Positions 1-6,220 are shown, numbered from the stretch's first letter. The stretch is DNA of 8,798 bases from JBFLVQ01 sp040758525 (GCA_040758525.1 JBFLVQ010000408.1:1-8798), one strand, 5' to 3'. Numbers and translations are program-made. The notes: a model not told the origin generated them from the letters alone.

Positions 1-711
1 ACTGGCCATCACTAAACGCTCTACAGTAACTGTCTCATCTCGTGAGAATGAGAGCCAGTCGGTTGTACCTTCTAGACTCATTATTAGTAATGGCAGCAGT
101 AATAGACTTTTCAACTGCCGCCGCATCTCTCGCTCTCGTATCTCGTCCCAGATTGCCCCTACAACTAAGCCAACAATAAAAAAGATCGGTGAAGCCATTA
201 CAATACAGATCAATCCTTCACCTAATAGAATGCCAGACATCAAAAGCGCTATAGTAATGCCTTTCAATATCATTCCCTTGGCAGTACGAGCACGTGGTGT
301 AAGCGCCAAGATAACGGCAAGAAATGTCGGTAATCCAATAAAGAGCATAGAGGTCTGTTGTAGACCTACTCCACTTATCATACGATAAGCAATACTACCA
401 ATAAAGAGGCAGAGCGTAATGGCCACCACAGTCCATTGATGATTGCTAATCGTATTCCGATCTATAGTATTGAATATTGGTCGGCCAGCATTCAAATTAC
501 CCTCTGTAGAAGTGGGCACTGTCAAACCAGAACAACGCTGACAAGTACCTGTTTGAGGATCCAGTTGATCGGATTTGTGGCATATTTCACAACGCGCTGG
601 GCCGCTCTCTTTACGTATCACAAGATGGCCGCCAGGTTCGTATGCTTGCGAGGTTTCCCTAGGCTTATTGGGTGTAAGTGGAGGACGCTGCTCATTCATG
701 GAGTGCAGCAT
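1..711 (-). CDS. Zinc-ribbon multi-spanning membrane protein, C-terminus cut by window edge
   Basis: Reading the minus strand from an ATG at 711 gives 237 codons with no stop before base 1, so the gene is partial. Residues 41-60 hold C41-x2-C44-x12-C57-x2-C60, a typical zinc-ribbon spacing. A polar linker follows, then hydrophobic segments at about 93-112, 121-138, 148-165, 166-188 and 202-213, giving four to five membrane helices with the zinc ribbon probably cytoplasmic. The last visible residues (about 225-237, ending TVERLVMAS) resemble the first strand of an SRPBCC/START-like domain, so such a domain may follow beyond the edge; this is inference. Translation could instead start at the ATG at 699 (residue M5); neither ATG has a good Shine-Dalgarno sequence. 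The plus-strand open frames over this region are shadows. Function is unknown. Confidence is high that the gene is real and low for any role. Confidence 0.75.
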   Translation of the reverse strand, partial: MLHSMNEQRPPLTPNKPRETSQAYEPGGHLVIRKESGPARCEICHKSDQLDPQTGTCQRCSGLTVPTSTEGNLNAGRPIFNTIDRNTISNHQWTVVAITLCLFIGSIAYRMISGVGLQQTSMLFIGLPTFLAVILALTPRARTAKGMILKGITIALLMSGILLGEGLICIVMASPIFFIVGLVVGAIWDEIREREMRRQLKSLLLLPLLIMSLEGTTDWLSFSRDETVTVERLVMAS

Positions 712-783
712 AAAACAAATAAGGGAGCGGAGCAAGCGGATAACTCACTGTCGCTTTTTCTGTCTATGTGTGGTCGATAGGAT

Positions 784-829
784 AAAAAAGAGGTAGCTCA
801 ATACCAAAATATAGTAATAGCAGCTACCT
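784..829 (-). terminator. Intrinsic terminator or leader attenuator on the minus strand
   Basis: AGGTAGCT at 791-798 and AGCTACCT at 822-829 form a perfect 8-base inverted repeat with a 23-base loop. Read on the minus strand, the stem is followed by C and then six T residues (789-784), the layout of a Rho-independent terminator. No minus-strand gene lies upstream of it in the window, so it sits in the possible leader of the gene starting at 711. It could be an attenuator or could block antisense transcription. The long loop lowers confidence. Confidence 0.4.
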
Positions 830-901
830 GTTTAACTAACAAATCTTTGCCTGCCCCTGGTATCTCAATTGCACAAATCCTTAGCAGTTGATTGCGCAAG
901 T

Positions 902-908
902 AAGGTGA
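902..908 (+). promoter_or_regulatory. Ribosome binding site supporting the TTG start at 917
   Basis: AAGGTGA ends 8 bases before the TTG at 917 and matches the anti-Shine-Dalgarno sequence well through GGTGA. A TAA in the same frame (914-916) sits directly before the TTG, so no upstream start is possible in this frame. CCTTA at 879-883 can pair with TAAGG at 901-905, which might partly mask this site. Confidence 0.65.
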
Positions 909-916
909 GAATCTAA

Positions 917-2338
917 TTGGAGCTTACTATAAAAGGCTGGCAGGATCATCTAACCACAACACTCTACGGTGCGCTCTGCGCATTAAGGAGATCTCTATAT
1001 TTTGGCTATATAACTTATCGTGGCAGTCGTATATACAATTACTATCAGGAACTACTAGAGGAAGAACGCGCAGGTATCGCCAAGGATAAAACCAAACAAC
1101 TATTGATAAAACTACTCTCTTACTGTAACCAATATGTACCCTACTATTCAGTGCTCATTGATAAACTGGGCAATGATTATCAGCAAGATCCTTTCAATTA
1201 TCTGTTGCGCTTTCCTACCCTTAGTAAAGAGACAATTCGTAAGAACTTTGAGCAGTTAAAATCTCTTGATCTACCAAATCGAAAATGGCATTTCAACACC
1301 TCTGGCGGTTCAACCGGAGAGCCTATACGATTAATACAGGATCGTGAATTCCTTGATCGCACTATTGCTATTACGCTACTGCAATCAAAATGGGCAGGTC
1401 GTGAAATAGGCGAACCAGAAGTCTATATTTGGGGTTCAGAAAGTGAGATTCTTGCTGGTAGATTAAATTGGAAAACCAGTTTGATGAATCTGCTTACCAA
1501 TACCGAATATCTCAACGCTTTTTGTATGACTCCCACAAAAATGCAGGCATTTATCGATAGACTTAATAGTAGACCGCCAAAACTGATTATCGCTTATGCT
1601 CAAGCAATCTATGAACTGGCGAAATTCGCACAAAGAGAGAAACTAGCGGTGCGTGCACAGAGAGCGATACTTACTTCGGCAGGTACACTCTATCCATTTA
1701 TGCGTGAAAAGATTGAAACTGTCTTTCAGTGCAAAGTATTCAATCGTTATGGCTCCCGAGAAGTGAGCCTAATCGGCGGTCAATGTGAAGAGTTTGTCGG
1801 ACTACATGTGCCTCCTTGGGGTAATTATGTTGAGATCGTTGATGAGAATGGCAAGCCACTTCCGGCTGGTGTTGAGGGCAATATTCTTATCACCAGTTTG
1901 ACCAATTTTGCTATGCCACTATTGCGCTATCAAATCGGTGATCGTGGTATGCTTGCTAGACAAGCCTGCCCTTGTGGTCGGCCTGGACAAGTACTTGAGA
2001 AGGTGTTAGGAAGAAATGTTGATGCCTTTCAAAGAGAGGATGGAACATTGATTGATGGTGAGTATTTTACTCATCTGCTCTACTTCAAGGACTGGGTCTG
2101 GAAATTTCAAGTAATCCAAAAAGACTATTCCTTGATAGTCTTCAAAATCATCAAGACCAACAATAACAATAGACCTGAGGAGCTTGATGAAATTGCTGCC
2201 CAAACTCGACTACTGATGGGTGACAACTGTCGTATAGACTTCGAATTTGTTGATGAACTTCCCGCTAGCCGATCAGGAAAATACCGTTACACGATCTCTG
2301 AAGTTACTCAACCGCCAAGTCATGCTATGCACAGTTAA
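917..2338 (+). CDS. CapK/PaaK-family adenylate-forming enzyme (phenylacetate-CoA ligase-like)
   Basis: The 473-residue protein has the landmarks of the ANL adenylating superfamily in its PaaK/CapK form: the phosphate-binding loop NTSGGSTGEP at 127-136, the YGSRE adenine-site motif at 278-282, LRYQIGDRG at 336-344, a CPCGR cysteine cluster at 351-355 as in PaaK-type enzymes, and the C-terminal catalytic-lysine segment SRSGKYR with K455. Such enzymes activate a carboxylic acid with ATP to an acyl-AMP and usually pass it to CoA or another acceptor. The length is near the family norm of about 430-460. The start is TTG, chosen because a stop lies immediately upstream, a good ribosome binding site precedes it, and the first internal ATG would remove the front of the domain. 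CapK relatives often accompany polysaccharide genes; the substrate cannot be read here. It is the first gene of an operon with the DUF362 gene 12 bases downstream. Confidence 0.9.
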   Translation: MELTIKGWQDHLTTTLYGALCALRRSLYFGYITYRGSRIYNYYQELLEEERAGIAKDKTKQLLIKLLSYCNQYVPYYSVLIDKLGNDYQQDPFNYLLRFPTLSKETIRKNFEQLKSLDLPNRKWHFNTSGGSTGEPIRLIQDREFLDRTIAITLLQSKWAGREIGEPEVYIWGSESEILAGRLNWKTSLMNLLTNTEYLNAFCMTPTKMQAFIDRLNSRPPKLIIAYAQAIYELAKFAQREKLAVRAQRAILTSAGTLYPFMREKIETVFQCKVFNRYGSREVSLIGGQCEEFVGLHVPPWGNYVEIVDENGKPLPAGVEGNILITSLTNFAMPLLRYQIGDRGMLARQACPCGRPGQVLEKVLGRNVDAFQREDGTLIDGEYFTHLLYFKDWVWKFQVIQKDYSLIVFKIIKTNNNNRPEELDEIAAQTRLLMGDNCRIDFEFVDELPASRSGKYRYTISEVTQPPSHAMHS

Positions 2339-2344
2339 AGGAGG
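2337..2344 (+). promoter_or_regulatory. Strong ribosome binding site overlapping the upstream stop codon
   Basis: AAAGGAGG lies 6 bases before the ATG at 2351, and its first two bases are the last two of the TAA that ends the upstream gene (2336-2338). This arrangement favours re-initiation by the same ribosomes and so coupled translation of the two proteins. Confidence 0.8.
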
Positions 2345-2350
2345 ATAAAA

Positions 2351-3844
2351 ATGCCCAGTATGCTTGATGATGCCAGGGTAGCGCTGGTAAAAGATTCACC
2401 TCATTATGCTCAGTCACCACCTTTTCACCCTTCAGAAAGATTACCAGAATGGCCAGATATGATTATTTCTCAAGAAGACAACCCTGCCTATCGAGCCATA
2501 CGAGAGCTTTTGCGTAATCTTAATCTCGATAGTGCACACTTTGGCACACAAGACTGGAATCCATTGGGCGAGATTATACAACCAGGCAATATTGTCGTGC
2601 TTAAACCCAATCTGGTCTCACATCGTAATCATGGCCCAGAAACTGACACAGATAGTTTGGTAACGCATGGTTCAGTGATTCGTACAGTTCTTGATTACAC
2701 TGCCAAGGCATTACAAGGATGTGGAAAGATCATTATTGGCGATTGTCCAATACAAGGCAGCAATTGGCAGAAGCTCTGTACATTAATTGGTCTTAATGAG
2801 ATTGAGAAATATTTCCGTACTAACTTCTCTAATATCGAACTTATCATTAAAGACTACCGACTTGGCCGAGCAATAATGAATGGTGAGCAGGTCTGTGAGC
2901 GTATTGTCGATATAGAGTCTATTTCACACTACCTAGAGATCGATCTCAAAGAGCACAGCTTGCTGCTCCCACTGATGCAGGATAGTCATGAATTTGGTGT
3001 ATCGCAATACCAGCGCCGACGTATGCGTGCAGCACACACATTACAAACCAACCAATATCTAATGCCCAAAGATCTGCTCTATGCCAATGTGATAATCAAT
3101 TTACCTAAAATGAAATCACATATGAAGGCAGGAATTACTGGCGCAATGAAGAATTTTGTTGGTATTAATGGTCATAAGGACTACTTGCCACACTTCCGTT
3201 TTGGCAGCCCTAAGCAGGGTGGTGATGAGTACCCAGATGGTAATCTATTATGGGATCTGATGTGGTTTTGCCACCATTGTGATTGGGAACTGGATCGTGG
3301 ACGACTTAAGCGTCTATTCAATTTGGCAGGACGTACTTGTGCAAAAATACTACGACTCTATGGTTATCCTAAAGGTTTTGATTCTATAGGAGGAGGAAGC
3401 TGGTATGGCAATGACACACTCTGGCGTACGGTAATTGATATCAATCGGGCATTCTTCTATTTCGATAGGAAAAATCAGCGACTGACAGACCAATTATCGC
3501 CAGATGTAAAATATCTGGCAATACTCGATGGATTGGTGGGTGGACAAAAAGAAGGTCCGCTTTCGCCTACCCCGATCACCAGTGCAGTTATGCTGGCAGC
3601 ATTCAACCCGCTTGCTCTTGATAGTGTTGCTGCTGCGCTAATGGGATTTGATATCATTAAGATCAAACAGATATGGGAGGCATTCTCTCTCACTACTCTA
3701 CCGCTTGCTAATTTTCCTGTTACCGAGATAGAGATCTTGAGCGATCTTCCACAGAGATCAATTTCAGATATCTATCAAGAGAAAGCTTATATACCTTTTC
3801 AACCTTCTCAAGGATTTCTTGGACAGGTGGAATACCTTGGTTAA
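2351..3844 (+). CDS. DUF362 domain-containing protein
   Basis: The 497-residue protein matches the DUF362 pattern: VLKPNLVSH at 83-91, the central KMKSHMKAGITGAMKNFVG block at about 253-271, which is the most typical signature, and a C-terminal DGLVGGQKEGP segment at 393-403 followed by a second conserved stretch around NPLALDSVAA (419-428). There is no signal peptide or membrane helix, so it is probably cytoplasmic. Many DUF362 proteins carry a ferredoxin-like 4Fe-4S part; here there is none, only a C307-H-H-C310 pair and scattered cysteines. I know of no settled biochemical role for this long, ferredoxin-less form. It lies 12 bases after the adenylate-forming enzyme with a strong overlapping ribosome binding site, so the two are almost certainly co-expressed and probably act on the same product, plausibly in cell-surface polysaccharide or related modification (inference). 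Confidence 0.88.
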   Translation: MPSMLDDARVALVKDSPHYAQSPPFHPSERLPEWPDMIISQEDNPAYRAIRELLRNLNLDSAHFGTQDWNPLGEIIQPGNIVVLKPNLVSHRNHGPETDTDSLVTHGSVIRTVLDYTAKALQGCGKIIIGDCPIQGSNWQKLCTLIGLNEIEKYFRTNFSNIELIIKDYRLGRAIMNGEQVCERIVDIESISHYLEIDLKEHSLLLPLMQDSHEFGVSQYQRRRMRAAHTLQTNQYLMPKDLLYANVIINLPKMKSHMKAGITGAMKNFVGINGHKDYLPHFRFGSPKQGGDEYPDGNLLWDLMWFCHHCDWELDRGRLKRLFNLAGRTCAKILRLYGYPKGFDSIGGGSWYGNDTLWRTVIDINRAFFYFDRKNQRLTDQLSPDVKYLAILDGLVGGQKEGPLSPTPITSAVMLAAFNPLALDSVAAALMGFDIIKIKQIWEAFSLTTLPLANFPVTEIEILSDLPQRSISDIYQEKAYIPFQPSQGFLGQVEYLG

Positions 3845-3859
3845 CTGGTTATCGTATAA

Positions 3860-3884
3860 GTCCGGCATCGGCTGGACAACTTTA
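3860..3884 (+). terminator. Possible weak terminator after the ligase-DUF362 operon
   Basis: GTCCGGC (3860-3866) and GCTGGAC (3871-3877) form a 7-base stem with one G-T pair and the tetraloop ATCG, 15 bases past the DUF362 stop. Only a short, interrupted T stretch follows (ttta), so termination would be weak. The sequence also overlaps the possible -35 box of mazG. Confidence 0.35.
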
Positions 3885-3902
3885 TATCTCTTCAGATAGA
3901 GT
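3873..3902 (+). promoter_or_regulatory. Possible sigma-70-type promoter for mazG
   Basis: TGGACA (3873-3878) matches the -35 consensus at five of six positions. TAGAGT (3897-3902) matches the -10 consensus at four of six, with an 18-base spacer. Transcription would start near 3909, leaving a leader of about 30 bases before the GTG start. This is read by eye only. Confidence 0.3.
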
Positions 3903-3926
3903 GCTTTTAAGAGAACTTTATTGAAT

Positions 3927-3932
3927 AAGGAG
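3927..3932 (+). promoter_or_regulatory. Ribosome binding site that sets the mazG start
   Basis: AAGGAG lies 6 bases before the GTG at 3939. The alternative in-frame TTG at 3921 lies upstream of this site and has no ribosome binding site of its own, so GTG 3939 is the better start. Confidence 0.75.
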
Positions 3933-3938
3933 AGAATT

Positions 3939-4754
3939 GTGACTCGACCGACTTTCGAGCAACTGGTAGCGCTTATACATACACTACGTAGCCCAGGCGG
4001 TTGCCCCTGGGACCGCGAGCAGACCCATGACAGCCTTAAACCTATGATGCTCGAGGAAGCTTATGAAACCGTAGAAGCGATTGATGAAGGTGATGATGAA
4101 GAACTCTCATCAGAACTTGGTGACCTGCTTATTCAAGTGATCTTTCATGCTGAGATCGCTAGTGAGACTAACCGCTTTACCATTGCCGATGTGATCGAGA
4201 AGATCCATAACAAAATGGTGCGCCGCCATCCACATGTCTTTAGTGATGCTGAGGCAGACTCTTCTGCTGAAGTATTACGCAATTGGGAGGCGATCAAGGC
4301 GGCGGAGAAACGTGCTAGTGGCAAACAACAAGAGCATTCATCTATGCTTGATAGTGTTTCTACCGCTATGCCTGCAGTAATGGAAGCATTCCAGCTTACT
4401 ACCCGCGCCGCACGTGTACATTTTGACTGGTCTAGTGTAAAAGAATGCTTAGACAAACTCCATGAAGAGATAGGGGAACTGAATGAAGAGATCGCGGCTA
4501 CACAACGTAATGCCAAAAGACTGGCGGCTGAAGTAGGCGATCTACTCTTTATTGTTGTTAATATTGCGCGCTTACTTGATGTTGATCCAGAAAGCGCGTT
4601 GAAAGGCGCAAATCGCAAGTTTCGTCGTCGCTTTGCCTACATCGAACAGGCGCTTGCTGCACAAGGTAAAACTCCTAGTGAGAGTACACTGGCCGAGATG
4701 GAGGCTTATTGGCAAGAGGCTAAACGCTTGGAACAGAGCAGTAGCGAACACTAA
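3939..4754 (+). CDS. mazG: Nucleoside triphosphate pyrophosphohydrolase MazG
   Basis: MazG hydrolyses nucleoside triphosphates to monophosphates and pyrophosphate in the cytoplasm, cleaning the nucleotide pool and, in E. coli, modulating the starvation response. From the GTG at 3939 the protein is 271 residues, close to the 263 of E. coli MazG. Both tandem MazG folds are complete. In the N-terminal one are GCPWDREQTH (21-30), LEEAYE (38-43, metal-binding glutamates E39, E40 and E43) and ELGDLL (59-64). Between the two folds lies RRHPHVF (95-101) and then NWEAIKAAEK. In the C-terminal one are HEEIGE (175-180) and EVGDLLF (198-204). All metal-binding acidic residues I can identify are present, so the enzyme should be active. 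The gene stands alone, with 94 bases before it and 514 after, and no mazEF toxin-antitoxin genes are nearby. A longer reading from TTG 3921 adds six residues but lacks a ribosome binding site. Confidence 0.95.
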   Translation: MTRPTFEQLVALIHTLRSPGGCPWDREQTHDSLKPMMLEEAYETVEAIDEGDDEELSSELGDLLIQVIFHAEIASETNRFTIADVIEKIHNKMVRRHPHVFSDAEADSSAEVLRNWEAIKAAEKRASGKQQEHSSMLDSVSTAMPAVMEAFQLTTRAARVHFDWSSVKECLDKLHEEIGELNEEIAATQRNAKRLAAEVGDLLFIVVNIARLLDVDPESALKGANRKFRRRFAYIEQALAAQGKTPSESTLAEMEAYWQEAKRLEQSSSEH

Positions 4755-4791
4755 ACTCCCAAATACCGGAATAATTTAAAATATAGATCGT

Positions 4792-4818
4792 TTCAACATT
4801 GTTGAACCTACCGTTTTT
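4792..4818 (+). terminator. Possible mazG terminator
   Basis: TTCAAC (4792-4797) and GTTGAA (4801-4806) form a 6-base stem with loop ATT, 37 bases after the mazG stop. A run of five T residues follows at 4814-4818. The AT-rich stem and the 7-base gap before the T-run make it weak. The same bases form a near-perfect 15-base palindrome that could instead be a protein-binding site. Confidence 0.35.
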
Positions 4819-4892
4819 CTGCAAGTATATGCTCTTTTTGAGTAAAGCTTTGTCAGTACCATTGATCTAGCTTTGTCTCGACTAGATATACA

Positions 4893-4974
4893 CTTCGTAG
4901 CAAATTTGTACAGCCGCTGTATCAAGCCAGTACGAAGAACAGCATAGCTGGTAATACAGCCGTCCTGTCTATGC
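4893..4974 (+). repeat. Cluster of nested hairpins with a repeated TACAGCCG loop arm
   Basis: An outer stem CTTCGTA (4893-4899) with TACGAAG (4931-4937) encloses TTG-TACAG, loop CCG, CTGTA and, after one bulged T, CAA (4906-4925). A second element follows: GCATAG (4942-4947) with CTATGC (4969-4974), enclosing ACAG-CCGTC-CTGT (4956-4968). TACAGCCG starts the inner hairpin of both elements, so the two look like related stem-loops. Structure is read by eye only. Confidence 0.35.
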
Positions 4975-5004
4975 GTTGTGCAAGCTGAGAGTGGTAACAG
5001 GCTT

Positions 5005-5018
5005 GCAGTTCGAACTGC
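5005..5018. repeat. Perfect 14-base palindrome GCAGTTCGAACTGC
   Basis: The two halves are exact reverse complements with no spacer. It may be a dimeric protein-binding site or a short hairpin with loop TCGA. It directly follows another stem (GCAAGCTG 4980-4987 with CAGGCTTGC 4998-5006, one bulged G). Confidence 0.5.
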
Positions 5019-5141
5019 TTATGCAATGGTGCGCTCACAGTAGTTTTGGCCTAATGCTTGCCTTGGTAGAGGTTGTCACAACAAAAGTTGTTTTGTCAGT
5101 TACTTAGCTATTGGATTCGTGTTTGTAAAGAACTGTGTGAG

Positions 5142-5165
5142 AGTAGACGCGATCGTCGCGTTACT
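5142..5165 (+). repeat. Ten-pair stem with one bulged G, loop TCG
   Basis: AGTA (5142-5145), a bulged G5146 and ACGCGA (5147-5152) pair with TCGCGT (5156-5161) and TACT (5162-5165), leaving the loop TCG. The GC-rich top and the length make it the strongest local RNA stem in this gene-free region. No T-run follows, so it is not a standard terminator. Confidence 0.45.
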
Positions 5166-5223
5166 GCTTACCAAAAGGGTACCAGTCCGATTGTGGCTCT
5201 ACAGCCATGACCGGTAGCTAGCT

Positions 5224-5239
5224 AGGGCCAGATGGCCCT
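5224..5239 (+). repeat. GC-rich hairpin just upstream of the secreted-protein ribosome binding site
   Basis: AGGGCC (5224-5229) and GGCCCT (5234-5239) form a 6-base stem with loop AGAT, preceded by the 10-base palindrome TAGCTAGCTA (5215-5224). It ends about 10 bases before the possible ribosome binding sequence TAGGAG (5249-5254) of the gene at 5269. It could stabilise the mRNA 5' end or influence initiation. Confidence 0.4.
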
Positions 5240-5268
5240 GTAAAAAATTAGGAGAACAGGGTTTTGCT

Positions 5269-6138
5269 ATGACTAAAAAGCTTTCTCATCTAATTCTCGC
5301 TTCGATCTTAGCGGTTGCTATGCTAGTTCCGCTCTTTCCCCAACAAGCTCAAGCTCAATCGGCACGGCAAGAGCTACTAAGTCGGTTCCAGCAGCGCGTA
5401 TTGATATTCAATCGCGTCTTGTTGCGCGCAGATAATGTGCTCACTACACCTAGAGTGCTGGCTATCCTCTCTGCCGCATTGGGTATTCCAGTACCTATAC
5501 TAGAGGCGGAATTGGAAGCTTCAGCATTGCCAATTAATATCTTCGTGCTGGCACAACTGATGGCCCGCACGGCTGGCGTACCAGTGGTACGTATTATAGA
5601 CCTGATCAACTTAAACCGTAACTTTGGCCAGATCGCATTGCAATTTAGTCTGCTTGATCAGCCTTTCACTTTCCGTATGGATAGCTTAATAGACATCCTG
5701 CTCGCGCAAACTGCTAGCGCATTGGGTGGTGAGGAGATTCCCAATGATACGGTAATTAATGAATTCTTCCTGGCTGTTCGTGCACTCAAAGCACAATTCG
5801 ATAACTTGGCCACAACCATTGGGGACCCAATCACCTTCCAAACTGTAGTGTTTCGCGGCTTAGCGATAGAGACTGGTCTTAGTGTTGGTACGATCACAAA
5901 TCTACGTAGCTTGCTGCCGCCAGATTTACAGGTGGGCGATTTCGTAGTCTTCTTGCTCGCCTTCAATTCACTTAATCTACCGATCTTTGCTCCTGATGGC
6001 GGCCGCATAGAACTAGTCTCTGATGATGTGATTATTAGCTTCTTCCTTGATGGTGGTTTACCACTACCAATCTTCACCAACAGAATAATCTACTTCCAGC
6101 GACGAGTGATCAGCATGACGGACGGCTCCTCAGCATAA
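5269..6138 (+). CDS. Secreted protein of unknown family with an internal repeat
   Basis: I do not recognise a named family. The 289-residue protein begins with a clear Sec signal peptide: KK at 3-4, a hydrophobic core at about 8-22, and AQA before the likely cleavage after A29. The mature part is rich in Leu, Ile and Val, has few charges and no cysteine. It seems to contain two related units of about 40 residues, one near 70-105 (LGIPVPILEAELEASALP, then FVLAQLMA) and one near 201-238 (ETGLSVGTITNLRSLLPP, then FVVFLLAF). The pattern is G-hydrophobic-x-V, a helix, a Leu-Pro turn, then a hydrophobic helix. The first unit runs on into TAGVPVVRIIDLINLNRNFGQIA. The start is ATG 5269, with AGGG 7 bases upstream and TAGGAG 14 bases upstream; spacing is imperfect for the latter. 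A 514-base hairpin-rich leader precedes it and a strong terminator follows. Probably periplasmic or extracellular; function unknown. Confidence 0.85.
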   Translation: MTKKLSHLILASILAVAMLVPLFPQQAQAQSARQELLSRFQQRVLIFNRVLLRADNVLTTPRVLAILSAALGIPVPILEAELEASALPINIFVLAQLMARTAGVPVVRIIDLINLNRNFGQIALQFSLLDQPFTFRMDSLIDILLAQTASALGGEEIPNDTVINEFFLAVRALKAQFDNLATTIGDPITFQTVVFRGLAIETGLSVGTITNLRSLLPPDLQVGDFVVFLLAFNSLNLPIFAPDGGRIELVSDDVIISFFLDGGLPLPIFTNRIIYFQRRVISMTDGSSA

Positions 6139-6160
6139 CGCACCTACCTGCCTAATCCCT

Positions 6161-6205
6161 GCGGACTGCCTGATATCTATCAGACAGTCCGCTTTTAAAT
6201 TTTTC
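6161..6205 (+). terminator. Strong Rho-independent terminator after the secreted-protein gene
   Basis: GCGGACTG (6161-6168) pairs with CAGTCCGC (6185-6192). An inner stem CTGAT (6170-6174) with ATCAG (6179-6183) closes the loop ATCT, with a single C-A mismatch between the two stems. TTTT follows at once (6193-6196), then more T-rich sequence. It starts 22 bases after the stop codon and insulates the TetR operon. Confidence 0.9.
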
Positions 6206-6220
6206 TTAATCAATCGCAAA

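Larger units (their letters stand above)
4755..5268. other. 514-base gene-free region dense in inverted repeats
   Basis: No open frame with a credible start site was found on either strand. The region contains many stems in succession: 4792-4806, nested stems at 4893-4937, 4942-4974, 4980-5006, the palindrome 5005-5018, overlapping GTTGT/ACAAC repeats at 5072-5091, 5142-5165, 5194-5207 and 5224-5239. A 9-base direct repeat AGCTTTGTC occurs at 4846-4854 and 4869-4877, and TACAGCCG occurs at 4909-4916 and 4955-4962. It may be a long structured leader of the secreted-protein gene at 5269 or a separate small RNA. I do not recognise tmRNA, 6S, RNase P, SRP RNA or a known riboswitch in it. Confidence 0.5.

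Noticed and set aside
436..796. Two plus-strand open frames of 114 and 73 codons
   Set aside because: They lie opposite the minus-strand membrane protein, have no ribosome binding site or recognisable domain, and are cysteine- and arginine-rich in a way typical of shadow frames.
3921..3938. TTG 3921 as mazG start
   Set aside because: It lies upstream of the AAGGAG that serves GTG 3939 and would add six residues without its own ribosome binding site.
4145..4618. 157-codon minus-strand open frame inside mazG
   Set aside because: It is a Ser/Ala-rich shadow of a gene whose plus-strand reading carries complete MazG motifs.
5000..5020. TTCGAA within the palindrome as a tRNA T-arm
   Set aside because: The stem-loop sizes do not fit a T-arm, and no acceptor stem, anticodon arm or CCA end can be placed around it.
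5021..5107. 28-codon open frame starting ATG at 5021
   Set aside because: No ribosome binding site, very short, and it crosses the predicted stem-loops. Chance is the simpler explanation.
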